This document shows positions 24,166-31,314 of a DNA stretch of 49,195 nt, one piece after another. Position 1 is the first letter of the stretch. Each line of letters starts with the position of its first letter. Origin of the DNA: a bacterium (lineage in GTDB: Bacteria > Desulfobacterota > Binatia > HRBIN30 > CADEER01); the NCBI GenBank assembly GCA_030430165.1, contig JAUIGL010000047.1, positions 1-49,195 of the forward strand, given 5' to 3'. Below the pieces are notes generated by a model that saw only the letters and a list, made by a program, of their open reading frames with translations, searched no databases and was not told the origin of the DNA. The position numbers were made by a program, and so were the translations under genes.

Positions 24166-25098
24166 ATGTCGAAACACAAAGTCGTCATCGTCGGCTCCGG
24201 CCCGGCCGGACTTACCGCCGCCCTCTACGCCGCGCGCGCCAATCTCCAGCCCATCGTCATCGAGGGCGACCAGCCAGGCGGGCAACTTACCATAACCACC
24301 GACGTTGAGAACTATCCCGGCTTCGCCGAGGGCGTCATGGGCCCCGAGATGATGGAGATCTTCCGCGCCCAGGCCGAGCGCTTCGGCGCCGAGTGCGTGT
24401 TCGGACAGGCCGACAAGGTCGAGCTCGACGGCTCGCCGTTTCGCGTCCACGTCGGCAAGGACCTCTACGAGGCGGAGGCGCTGATCGTCTCGACCGGAGC
24501 CACCGCCAAGCTGCTCGGCCTCGAAGCCGAGACCCGGCTGATGGGCTACGGCGTCTCGGCCTGCGCTACTTGCGACGGATTCTTCTTCAAGGACAAGCAC
24601 GTGATCGTCATCGGCGGCGGCGACACGGCGATGGAGGAAGCGATCTTCCTCACCAATCACGCCGCCAAGGTGACCGTCGTGCACCGCCGCGACGAGCTGC
24701 GCGCGTCGAAAATCATGGCCGAGCGCGCGCGCAAGAACGACAAGATCGAGTTTATCTGGGACAGCGTGCTCGAAGACATCGCCGGCGACGCGGAACAGGG
24801 CGGCGTCACCGCGGCCATCCTGCGCAACCTCAAGACCGACGAGAAGTCGGAGATGCCGATCGACGGCATCTTCCTGGCGATCGGCCACCGCCCCAACACG
24901 GAGCTCTTCGCCGGCGCTCTCGACGTCGACGAGTCCGGCTACATCGTCACCAAGAGCAAGAGCAGCCGCACCAACATCCCTGGCGTCTTCGCCTGCGGCG
25001 ACGTCCAGGACAAAGAATACCGCCAGGCCGTCACCGCCGCCGGCAGCGGCTGCATGGCCGCCATCGACGCCGAACGCTGGCTCGCCGCGCGCGAGTGA
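24166..25098 (+). CDS. trxB: Thioredoxin reductase
   Basis: FAD/NADPH flavoenzyme that reduces thioredoxin in the cytoplasm. 310 residues, standard length. The FAD motif GSGPAGLTAALYAARA is at 10-25, GDQPGGQL near 34-41, and the redox pair is C133-A-T-C136 in SACATCDGFFF. The NADPH motif GGGDTAMEEA is near 150, and the C-terminal FAD segment is IPGVFACGDVQDKEYRQAVT. It is divergent from moaC with only 12 bases between start codons. A shortened copy of its last codons (GAGTGAAC plus about 20 bases) recurs 183 bases downstream. Confidence 0.96.
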   Translation: MSKHKVVIVGSGPAGLTAALYAARANLQPIVIEGDQPGGQLTITTDVENYPGFAEGVMGPEMMEIFRAQAERFGAECVFGQADKVELDGSPFRVHVGKDLYEAEALIVSTGATAKLLGLEAETRLMGYGVSACATCDGFFFKDKHVIVIGGGDTAMEEAIFLTNHAAKVTVVHRRDELRASKIMAERARKNDKIEFIWDSVLEDIAGDAEQGGVTAAILRNLKTDEKSEMPIDGIFLAIGHRPNTELFAGALDVDESGYIVTKSKSSRTNIPGVFACGDVQDKEYRQAVTAAGSGCMAAIDAERWLAARE

Positions 25099-25164
25099 AC
25101 TCCCGCACCGCGGCGGTCACTGCTGCAGCTTCACTCTAGCGATCAGCAGAGGCTCTATTTTCTA

Positions 25165-25234
25165 TCCACAGATTACGCAGATTTCGCAGATTGGCTCTCA
25201 GAGGACCGGAAACCAAATCTGCGTAATCTGTGGA
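25165..25234. repeat. Inverted repeat with 20 bp perfect arms, related to the ACAGATTACGCAGATT repeat type
   Basis: The left arm TCCACAGATTACGCAGATTT (25165-25184) is mirrored at 25215-25234, with a GCTCTCAGAGG centre. The repeat style (GCAGATT, CTGCG) resembles copies A-C of the GxxExxY-associated family. Two DnaA-box-like words (TATCCACA, TGTGGACA) are part of the arms, but nothing else suggests an origin. Confidence 0.6.
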
Positions 25235-25322
25235 CAAGAAAAGGAGACGAGATGACCGCCGTGGCACCGCAGATCGAGTGAACACCCGTACCACGGCGAT
25301 CAGCACACTCGTCGATTTTCAC

Positions 25323-25354
25323 GGTCGCCCCGGGCGCGTGCGCCCGGGGCGACC
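25323..25354. terminator. Bidirectional terminator hairpin
   Basis: A perfect 15 bp stem, GGTCGCCCCGGGCGC and its complement, with a two-base centre. It begins 5 bases before the stop (25359) of the convergent gene and serves both it and trxB. There is no T tract. Confidence 0.65.
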
Positions 25355-25358
25355 GGTC

Positions 25359-26720
25359 TCATTCAACGCAGGTCAGTAGCGCCGGATCGAGGCAGGACGC
25401 GAAGGTCATGCCGCCGACGCTGACGCCCTCCTGCGAGTAGATCACATCGCCGATGTCCTGGATCGAGATGGTTCCCGAGCCCGGACAGAACTGGCCGATG
25501 AGAAAGCTCAGGCTCTCCGGCGTGCTCAGCATGACCGAGCCGCCGAAGCAGCTGGCGATCAGCTCGCCCGACATCGAGACCAGGCTCTCGTTGCCGCTCT
25601 GCTGCGCCGCCATCAGGAACTCGACGAACTCGAGGGCAAAGGAAACCGAGGCGCCCGAGGTGACCGCAAGCGTTCCGACGCTCTGCGAGATCTGCGCATC
25701 GCCGTTGAAGGTCAAGTTGAACTCGGTGGGAACGCAATCGTCGCTCGAGTCGAGAATCTGGAGTTGGACGTCGGTACCGGCGAAGGTGACCTCCGCAGCG
25801 CCCTGACCGGGAACCGTCGACGAAAGTGTCCCGGTGAGGTTGGAGAGGCCGATACCGGTAATCTCTCTCTCCCCGAGCACCGGAATCTCGACCGCGCACG
25901 GCCCCGATCCCGCGGGCGCGGTCAGCGCCACCGGCGACTGGATGATCGCATCGGTGACCGCCGAGACGGCACCTTGGTCGTCGCGGAACTCGATGATCGC
26001 ATCGAACGATCCCTGACCGCGGAAGTTCAAGCCGAGCGAGGTCACCGCCAGGTTTCCGTCGAAGACGACCGACCCGCCGGGCCGGCTCACCGCGCAATTG
26101 TCGAAGTCGATGTTGACGTTCGCCGCGAGCCCCTGGACCGTGATGCTCGAGGCCACGGTACCGCCGAGCTCGCAGGCATCGACTCCCGCGCCACCTCCCG
26201 GGAAACCGCCGTTGAATACCGCCAAGCCGCCGGTCCCGCCGGATGCGCCGGCGACGACTGCGCCGACGACGTTGACGATCGAGGAGAGCGAATTGGCAAC
26301 CGCGGCGCCAGCGCCGGCGATCTGCTCGCCTGGGTCCGGCGTAGGCGTCCCCGGTGGCGGAGTCTCGGTCGGGGTCTCGGTGGCGGGAGGCTCGGTCGAC
26401 GGGGTGTCGGTCGGCATCACGGAGCCGGTGGGCGTCGCCGTCGGCTGGTCGCCGACACATCCCTGGAGCGCGGCGTTCACCGCCTGGATGAGCTCGTTGA
26501 TGGTGACCGTGCCGTCACCGCTCGAATCGAACGCGGGACAGGTCGACAGCTCGGCCGATCCAAGGGAAATGTTGACCCCGCGGATCAGCTCACTGATCGA
26601 AACCATGCCGTCGCCGTCGCAGTCGCCGACACAGGGCAGCTGCGCCGCGGCCGGCGCCAGCGAAACGATTGCCCACACACCTGTCGCGTAGGCCCAAACT
26701 CGCAAGTACGATCCCGCCAT
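25359..26720 (-). CDS. Exported dockerin-like protein with large beta-rich C-terminal domain
   Basis: 453 residues from the ATG at 26718-26720. A signal peptide (VWAYATGVWAIVSLAPAAA) leads directly into a dockerin-like EF-hand pair: DCDGDGMVSISELIRGVNI and DSSGDGTVTINELIQAVNAA, ending LQGC. A Thr/Pro linker (GDQPTATPTGS to GTPTPDPG) and a Gly-rich, beta-strand domain with conserved Cys follow. The last part (IASCFGGSVMLSTPE, IGQFCPGSG, CLDPALLTC) appears disulphide bonded. The same EF-hand module is C-terminal in the protein encoded at 6654-8069, so the module moves between ends. The function is unknown; calcium-stabilised surface attachment is an inference. It is divergent from the TetR gene. 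Confidence 0.7.
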   Translation of the reverse strand: MAGSYLRVWAYATGVWAIVSLAPAAAQLPCVGDCDGDGMVSISELIRGVNISLGSAELSTCPAFDSSGDGTVTINELIQAVNAALQGCVGDQPTATPTGSVMPTDTPSTEPPATETPTETPPPGTPTPDPGEQIAGAGAAVANSLSSIVNVVGAVVAGASGGTGGLAVFNGGFPGGGAGVDACELGGTVASSITVQGLAANVNIDFDNCAVSRPGGSVVFDGNLAVTSLGLNFRGQGSFDAIIEFRDDQGAVSAVTDAIIQSPVALTAPAGSGPCAVEIPVLGEREITGIGLSNLTGTLSSTVPGQGAAEVTFAGTDVQLQILDSSDDCVPTEFNLTFNGDAQISQSVGTLAVTSGASVSFALEFVEFLMAAQQSGNESLVSMSGELIASCFGGSVMLSTPESLSFLIGQFCPGSGTISIQDIGDVIYSQEGVSVGGMTFASCLDPALLTCVE

Positions 26721-27057
26721 TTCTCCAATCCCTCCCGAGGTTGTTCGTGCACCCGATCGCGCGCAACGGCGGCCCCGGAGAGCTATCCCGCAACGCCCGA
26801 TCCCAAGCCCGCGTCTAGCAGTCACGTAGGTCCGCTGGCAACCTCGGAAAAACACCGACGGCAACCCGGAAGAACCCGCTAAGCGCAGAGAACCATAGGC
26901 TTTGCCACCACAGCCGAGTCGCTACCGCCGATCGGCGCGAATCGATCGTTGAGGGCAGGAATTCCTCGCGCAGAGGCGCCGAGAAAGATAGGTCGACGTC
27001 CTCGGATCGAACCAAGCGCCCCTGCGCGAGAAAATATTTGATCTTCGAAGTTAATTC
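26721..27057. other. Divergent intergenic region between exported protein and TetR gene
   Basis: With the promoter that follows, 387 bases lie between the two start codons. Apart from the TetR promoter/operator (27058-27107) I see no element. Several short frames run through it but none has gene-like composition. The leader of the dockerin-type gene must be in the first 150 bases. Confidence 0.6.
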
Positions 27058-27107
27058 TTGACACCAAACCGATCGATCGGCAGTATTCGACCGATCGGTC
27101 GGTCGGT
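27058..27107 (+). promoter_or_regulatory. Promoter with TetR-type operator overlapping the tetR start
   Basis: TTGACA at 27058-27063 and AGTATT at 27082-27087 (18-base spacer) form a good sigma70-type promoter. Two palindromes flank or overlap it: CCGATCGATCGG at 27070-27080 and GACCGATCGGTC at 27089-27100, continuing as GGTCGGT up to the ATG at 27108. ACCGATCGGT-type half sites are typical TetR operators. The transcript start would leave about 14 bases of leader without a Shine-Dalgarno sequence. Autorepression is the natural inference. Confidence 0.6.
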
Positions 27108-27752
27108 ATGGCGAAGTCTGGTACGGCAGAGGTCTCGGCGAGAGACCGCATTTTGGAAGCAGCCGAGGAGTTGTTCGCCCGGCGAGGCTTCGCCGGCGTC
27201 GGTATGAGCGAAATCGCCGAGGCGGTGGGCCTGAGCAAGTCGACGCTCTTCCACCACTTCCGCACCAAGGCCGACCTCTACGCAGCGGTCGTCGGCCGCA
27301 TTCTAGCCGAAATCGATCTCGAGCTGACCCGCACGCTGGCGCGCGGCGGCGGCGCTGCCGAGCGCCTCGACCGCTGGGTCGACGTGCTGATCGATCTGCT
27401 GGCGAGCACGCCCGCCCACGCCAGGGTGCTGCTGCGCTCGCTGTTCGAGGACGACGAGCTCTCCGGCGAGCTGCCCGAGCAACAGGAAGCCGACAAGGCG
27501 CTCTACCGAATCCTCGACCAGGCGCGCTCCCTGCTCAAAGAGGGAATGGCCTCGGGAGAGGTGCGCGCCGCCAGCATCCCGCACCTGCTGCAAAGCCTGA
27601 TCGGCATGGTCGTCTACCACTTCGCTTCCGGCGAGGTCGGCGACGGCATCGTCGGCCGCTCGATCTTCGGCGCCGACGAGGTCGAGCGACGCAAGCGCGA
27701 GGTCAAGGCGTTCCTGCACCACGGCATCATCATCGATCCCGAGAAGAACTGA
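27108..27752 (+). CDS. TetR/AcrR family transcriptional regulator
   Basis: 214 residues. The N-terminal TetR DNA-binding domain (about 10-58): RDRILEAAEELFARRGF, then the recognition helix GMSEIAEAVGLSKSTLFHHF. The C-terminal ligand domain (about 70-205) is helical and matches a TetR_C type; ALLRSLFEDDEL sits near its middle. The likely effector is a small molecule, unknown. The divergent and self promoter carries palindromes over its own start, so autoregulation is likely. It lies 37 bases before the diiron protein gene, which has a strong AAGGAG site of its own; the pair probably forms an operon and the regulator probably controls it. The product is full length. Confidence 0.92.
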   Translation: MAKSGTAEVSARDRILEAAEELFARRGFAGVGMSEIAEAVGLSKSTLFHHFRTKADLYAAVVGRILAEIDLELTRTLARGGGAAERLDRWVDVLIDLLASTPAHARVLLRSLFEDDELSGELPEQQEADKALYRILDQARSLLKEGMASGEVRAASIPHLLQSLIGMVVYHFASGEVGDGIVGRSIFGADEVERRKREVKAFLHHGIIIDPEKN

Positions 27753-27789
27753 GCGAATTCGAGACTCTCGAACCAAGGAGAAGAGACCC

Positions 27790-28857
27790 ATGGCAGAGAA
27801 ACTATTGAGTGAATACCGCCGCGAGGTGGGAGACTTCGAGACCGTCGACTTCGTCGACGACAGCGTCGTCCAGGGACTGCGCGACCAGATCGACGTCGAC
27901 GTCCCGCTCGACCTGCACTGGACGTGGGAGTACGGCAGCGAGGTCGAAGAGCTGCGTAACCTCTACGAGCGCGGCAAGAAGGGCCAGTGGAACGCCGAGA
28001 CCGACATCGACTGGGACATGCCCTTCCCCGAGGACGAGTGGTTTCTGCCTCAGCAGAACGTGCAACTGCTGCCGTCGATTCTGGCGACCATGGGGGCCGA
28101 CGAGGAGACCCGGCGGCAGGCCTCGCGCGACGAGTTCGCTCACACTCTGTCGCAGCTGCTGCACGGCGAGCAGGCGGCGCTGCAGCTCTGCGGCCAGCTG
28201 ACCAACGCCTGCCCGACCATGGACGCCAAGTTCTACGCCGGCTCGCAGGTGATCGACGAGGTGCGCCACGTCGAAGTGATCTCCAAGTTCCTGCAGCGCA
28301 AGATGGGCACCCTCTTCCCGATCGACCCGACTCTCAAGGTGCTGCTCGACAAGCTGCTCGAGGCGCCGACCTGGAAGCTCAAGACGCTCGGCATGCAGAC
28401 CCTGTTCGAGGGCATGGCGGTCGGCATCTTCGACGACATCGCGCGCACCACGACCAACCCGCTGCTCAAGGACATCGTCCGCCGCGTCCAGATCGACGAG
28501 TCGCGCCACGCCGCCTTCGGCATGCTCTGCATGCGCGAAGTGGTCAAGGATTCGGAGCCCGAAGAGCTCGCCGAGATGGAAGACTTCGCATTCTCCATCC
28601 TCGAGACGCTCAACGCCAACCAGCAGCTCGACATGCTGCGCATCCTCGGCCCCAAGTACGACCTCGACCCCGAGGCCGTGGTCCAGGTGTTCCTGTCGAT
28701 GCCCGAGTGGAACAAGGTCAACAGCACCATCTTCATGCACACCGTGGTGCCGAACCTGAAGCGCCTCGGCTTGATCAGCGAACGCACCGAGTCCGACTGG
28801 CGGCGACTCGGCATGCTCTACGACAACAACAGCAGCAACGAGTCGGCGATCCACTGA
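27790..28857 (+). CDS. Ferritin-like diiron (carboxylate-bridged) protein
   Basis: 355 residues. A four-helix diiron set can be read: E127 (LHGEQAA), E157 and H160 (DEVRH), E208 (LFEGMA), E237 and H240 (DESRH). This spacing is that of ferritin-like oxygenases or N-oxygenases rather than storage ferritin. The N-terminal segment has an unusual GQWNAETDIDWDMPFPEDEW loop, and the C-terminal part (about 250-345) is helical without a reductase domain. An AAGGAG site stands 9 bases before the ATG. Controlled by the upstream TetR? Substrate and electron donor are unknown. An AurF-like N-oxygenase or an R2-like/MIT-type diiron protein are the main alternatives. Confidence 0.75.
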   Translation: MAEKLLSEYRREVGDFETVDFVDDSVVQGLRDQIDVDVPLDLHWTWEYGSEVEELRNLYERGKKGQWNAETDIDWDMPFPEDEWFLPQQNVQLLPSILATMGADEETRRQASRDEFAHTLSQLLHGEQAALQLCGQLTNACPTMDAKFYAGSQVIDEVRHVEVISKFLQRKMGTLFPIDPTLKVLLDKLLEAPTWKLKTLGMQTLFEGMAVGIFDDIARTTTNPLLKDIVRRVQIDESRHAAFGMLCMREVVKDSEPEELAEMEDFAFSILETLNANQQLDMLRILGPKYDLDPEAVVQVFLSMPEWNKVNSTIFMHTVVPNLKRLGLISERTESDWRRLGMLYDNNSSNESAIH

Positions 28858-28995
28858 TCGCCGACTCGCGTCCCAAGGCCAGCTACGCTCGCCGTCCCAA
28901 GCCTCCCGGCGCTACGCGCCGGGAGGCGTCCCAACGCCGCCATTCGCTGCGCTCTGTCGACGGTCCCAAGCGCCTGCGGCGCGCCTGACACCCCC
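28858..28995. repeat. Degenerate GTCCCAAG-punctuated hairpin array leading into the 147 bp repeats
   Basis: After the diiron gene stop, short blocks start with GTCCCAAG or GTCCCAAC (four times in 120 bases). They are followed by GC-rich palindromes, one being CCTCCCGGCGC then GCGCCGGGAGG. In the 147 bp units that follow, the same word occurs in the opposite orientation (CTTGGGAC). No gene here; a long open frame across both regions is an artefact of the repeat phase. Confidence 0.6.
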
Positions 28996-29428
28996 GCGGC
29001 GCCAGCCGCCTGGGACGCCGAGCGAAGCTCGGCCTGGGACGCGAAGGCGCAGCCGAGCTTGGGACAGCCGAGCAAAGCTCGGCTCTTGGACGCCGAGCGG
29101 CGCAGTCGCGCGGCTCGCACGCATCGAAGATGCGGGCTAGTTGCGGCGCCAGCCGCTTGGGACGCCGAGCGAAGCGCGGCCTGGGACGCGAAGGCGGAGC
29201 CGAGCTTGGGACAGCCGAGCAAAGCTCGGCTTTTGGACGCCGCACGGCGCAGTCGCGCGGCTCGCACGCATCGAAGATGCGGGCTAGTTGCGGCGCCAGC
29301 CGCTTGGGACGCCGAGCGAAGCTCGGCCTGGGACGCGAAGGCGGAGCCGAGCTTGGGACAGCCGAGCAAAGCTCGGCTCTTGGGACGCCGCGCGGCGCAG
29401 CCGCGCGGTTCGAGATGCGGGCTAGTTG
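28996..29428. repeat. Three tandem 147 bp repeats built from GAA/AAA-loop hairpins
   Basis: Units start at 28996, 29143 and 29290 with GCGGCGCCAGCCGC, giving two periods of exactly 147; the third is about 8 bases shorter. Each holds CTTGGGAC-type words before hairpins: GCCGAGC-GAA-GCTCGGC, GCCGAGC-AAA-GCTCGGC and a further GAGCCGAG arm. Each ends GATGCGGGCTAGTTGCG. The last of these is the actual end of the response regulator gene (stop at 29422-29424), so the array looks like amplification downstream of that gene. As 147 is a multiple of three, open frames persist across it on both strands; none is believable. Confidence 0.85.
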
Positions 29429-29850
29429 CGGGTGGGCATCTCGATGGGGACGGCGCGCGAGTCGGGCGCCGACAGCGACGCGGTGTCGTTCAGGACCATG
29501 TCGATGCCGTAGAGCAACTGGCTCGTGGTGAACGGCTTCGAGACGTAGTACTCGGCGCCGGCGACGTAACCGGCGAGCAGGTCGTCGTCGTGGCCGCGCG
29601 CAGAGACGATGACCACCGGGATCGATTCGGTCGCCGGATTGTTCTTGAGCTTCTCCAGCACCGTGAAGCCGTCCATCTCGGGCATCAGCAAGTCCAGTAG
29701 GATCACATCCGGACGCACCGTTTCGACGATCGCCAGCGCCTCCGCGCCGCTGCTCGCCGTGCACACGCCGAAACCCATCTGACGCAGCATGTGCTGCACC
29801 ATGAGCAGACAATCCGCATCGTCGTCGATCGCCAATACTTGTGCTCTCAT
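29422..29850 (-). CDS. Single-domain (CheY-like) response regulator
   Basis: 142 residues; a receiver domain only, no output domain. Acidic pocket IDDDAD (D9-D11), phospho-acceptor D53 in LLDLLMPEMDG, Ser83 in VSARGHDDD, Lys105 in YYVSKPF. The start at 29850 is chosen because the receiver fold begins there; the open frame continues upstream through hisF intergenic sequence. It follows hisF on the same strand after 170 bases. No histidine kinase is in the window, so its partner is unknown; a stand-alone shuttle or phosphorelay role is likely. Its 3' end is duplicated in the 147 bp tandem repeats downstream. Confidence 0.93.
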   Translation of the reverse strand: MRAQVLAIDDDADCLLMVQHMLRQMGFGVCTASSGAEALAIVETVRPDVILLDLLMPEMDGFTVLEKLKNNPATESIPVVIVSARGHDDDLLAGYVAGAEYYVSKPFTTSQLLYGIDMVLNDTASLSAPDSRAVPIEMPTRN

Positions 29851-30022
29851 CGCGTCACCTGTCACGGTGAAACAGCAGCAGGCGTGCCAAACTCGGCGAG
29901 AGCGCAACCCAAGCAGCAAAATCGACGGTCCCGGGCGAGCGGCGACGCCACAAGGACACCGGGCGGCCTTTGTCTCGCCGCGCGCCGGCACTGCCCCCCG
30001 GGCGCGGTCGCCAAAGCGCAAG

Positions 30023-30805
30023 TCAGTCCGCAACGGGCTCGCGCACGGCTACTCCATGCTCGGCGAGATACCGTTTGCAGTCCGGGATCGAATGCTCGCG
30101 AAAGTGAAAGATCGAGGCAGCCAGCGCCGCCGAAGCCAACCCCTCGGTGAGCCCCTCGCGGATGTGCTCGAGATTGCCGACCCCGCCGGAAGCGATCACC
30201 GGCACCTCCACGGCTTGCGCAATCGCCCGGGTCAGGCCGAGGTCGTAGCCGTCGCGCGTGCCGTCGCGATCCATGCTGGTCAGCAGGATCTCGCCGGCTC
30301 CCGCCGCCTCCATACGTTGCGCCCATTCCAACGCGTCGAGCCCGGTCGGTGTCCGACCGCCGTGCACGTAAACCTCCCACGGCCCGGCGTCGCCGGCGTT
30401 CTCGGTCCGCTTGGCGTCGATCGCGACGACGATGCACTGGTTGCCGAAACGCTCGCTCGCCTCGGCGACGAACTCGGGGTTGTTGACCGCGGCGGTGTTG
30501 ATCGCGACCTTGTCGGCGCCGGCGTTCAGCAGGTTGCGAATGTCCTGCAGGTCGCGCACTCCGCCGCCGACGGTGAGCGGCATGAACACCGTCTCCGCGG
30601 TACGCGCGACCACATCGAGAATGATGTTGCGCCGCTCGTGCGAGGCGGTGATGTCGAGAAAAGTAAGCTCGTCGGCGCCTTCCTCGTCGTACCGCTGCGC
30701 CGCCTCGACCGGATCACCGGCATCGCGCAAGCCAACGAAGTTGACCCCCTTGACGACCCGCCCGTCCTTGACGTCGAGACACGGAATGATCCGCTTGGTC
30801 AGCAT
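30023..30805 (-). CDS. hisF: Imidazole glycerol phosphate synthase subunit HisF
   Basis: Cyclase half of the HisF-HisH enzyme: it uses ammonia from HisH to make imidazole glycerol phosphate and AICAR in histidine synthesis. 260 residues, normal length. TIM-barrel landmarks: [15 protein letters not shown] with catalytic Asp11, [34 protein letters not shown] with Asp about 130, [27 protein letters not shown]. It is separated from hisA, with which it would normally be continuous, by an inserted cassette carrying a gene on the other strand. Upstream of its ATG is AGAGG, and TATAGA on the minus strand may offer a local -10. Confidence 0.96.
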   Translation of the reverse strand: MLTKRIIPCLDVKDGRVVKGVNFVGLRDAGDPVEAAQRYDEEGADELTFLDITASHERRNIILDVVARTAETVFMPLTVGGGVRDLQDIRNLLNAGADKVAINTAAVNNPEFVAEASERFGNQCIVVAIDAKRTENAGDAGPWEVYVHGGRTPTGLDALEWAQRMEAAGAGEILLTSMDRDGTRDGYDLGLTRAIAQAVEVPVIASGGVGNLEHIREGLTEGLASAALAASIFHFREHSIPDCKRYLAEHGVAVREPVAD

Positions 30806-30832
30806 ACTTTGCCTCTAGACACAATATCTATA

Positions 30833-31313
30833 ACACGGGTGAACACGGTGGGCACGGATGGTATTTCAGAATGCCTCGGGTTCAGCCGAAGGAACACCAT
30901 GACACTGCGTAGGCCCCTACACGACTCCGACACGACTGGACGAATTATCGACTGCGCGATCGCAGTCTCGAATGCGCTGGGGTCGGGATTTCTGGAGCGC
31001 GTCTACCACAACTCGTTGATCGTCGAGCTGAGCGCAAGAAGGATCTCCCATCAGACTGAACTCGACGTTCCGATTCACTATCGGGATTCCCGAGTCGGAA
31101 TCTATCGAGCGGATCTGGTCGTCGAGAACAAGGTAGTCGTCGAAGTGAAAGCGGTAGCCGCTCTCTCCAGCCAACACCAAGCCCAGCTCATCAACTACCT
31201 GAGAGCCACCCAGCTGAAGACTGGCCTCCTCCTCAACTTCGGCACCCCCCGGCTCGAGATCAAACGCGCCGTCGCGTAACACACCAACCGTGTCCATCCG
31301 TGTTCACCCGTGT
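30833..31313 (+). mobile_element. GxxExxY cassette: gene bracketed by inverted repeats, inserted in the his operon
   Basis: The left repeat (30833-30861) begins ACACGGGTGAACACGG and runs through GGCACGGATGG. The right repeat (31284-31313) is its inverted counterpart, CCAACCGTGTCCATCCGTG then TTCACCCGTGT. The first 16 bases match exactly; the rest is similar. The unit is 481 bp and encloses one gene on the plus strand. The right end stops one base before the hisA stop codon, and the left end stands 27 bases before the hisF start. The same core occurs in copies A-C near 13-14.6 kb without the gene. No target duplication was found. Confidence 0.65.
30899..31279 (+). CDS. GxxExxY family protein, PD-(D/E)xK nuclease-like
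   Basis: 126 residues. Carries the family name motif G30-F-L-E33-R-V-Y36, and a PD-(D/E)xK-like set: D72 in YRADLVVENK, E82 and K84 in VVEVKA, with a following Gln-rich helix (SSQHQAQLINYLRAT). It ends in LLNFGTPRLEIKRAV, typical of the family. The function is not established; a nuclease activity is inferred from the fold motif only. ATG 30899 has AAGGA 7 bases before it, and the frame upstream is just the antisense of hisF. It is transcribed against hisA and away from hisF, unlike every his gene around it. Confidence 0.85.
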   Translation: MTLRRPLHDSDTTGRIIDCAIAVSNALGSGFLERVYHNSLIVELSARRISHQTELDVPIHYRDSRVGIYRADLVVENKVVVEVKAVAALSSQHQAQLINYLRATQLKTGLLLNFGTPRLEIKRAVA

Positions 31314-31314
31314 C

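Noticed and set aside
25163-25237. Replication origin with DnaA boxes (TATCCACA and TGTGGACA)
   Set aside because: Both words are parts of the arms of an inverted repeat. There is no dnaA, dnaN or AT-rich region nearby, and one word differs from the consensus box.
28818-29369. A 183-residue repeat protein on the minus strand across the tandem array
   Set aside because: The frame stays open because the period is a multiple of three. The composition is that of repeat DNA, there is no start context, and it runs into the diiron gene.
28996-29428. CRISPR array
   Set aside because: Units are 147 bp, continuous and nearly identical with no variable spacers of equal size, and no cas genes are near.
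29789-30898. N-terminal 370 residues joined to the GxxExxY protein
   Set aside because: This part is antisense to hisF and to the response regulator leader. The ATG at 30899 with AAGGA gives a normal-length GxxExxY protein.
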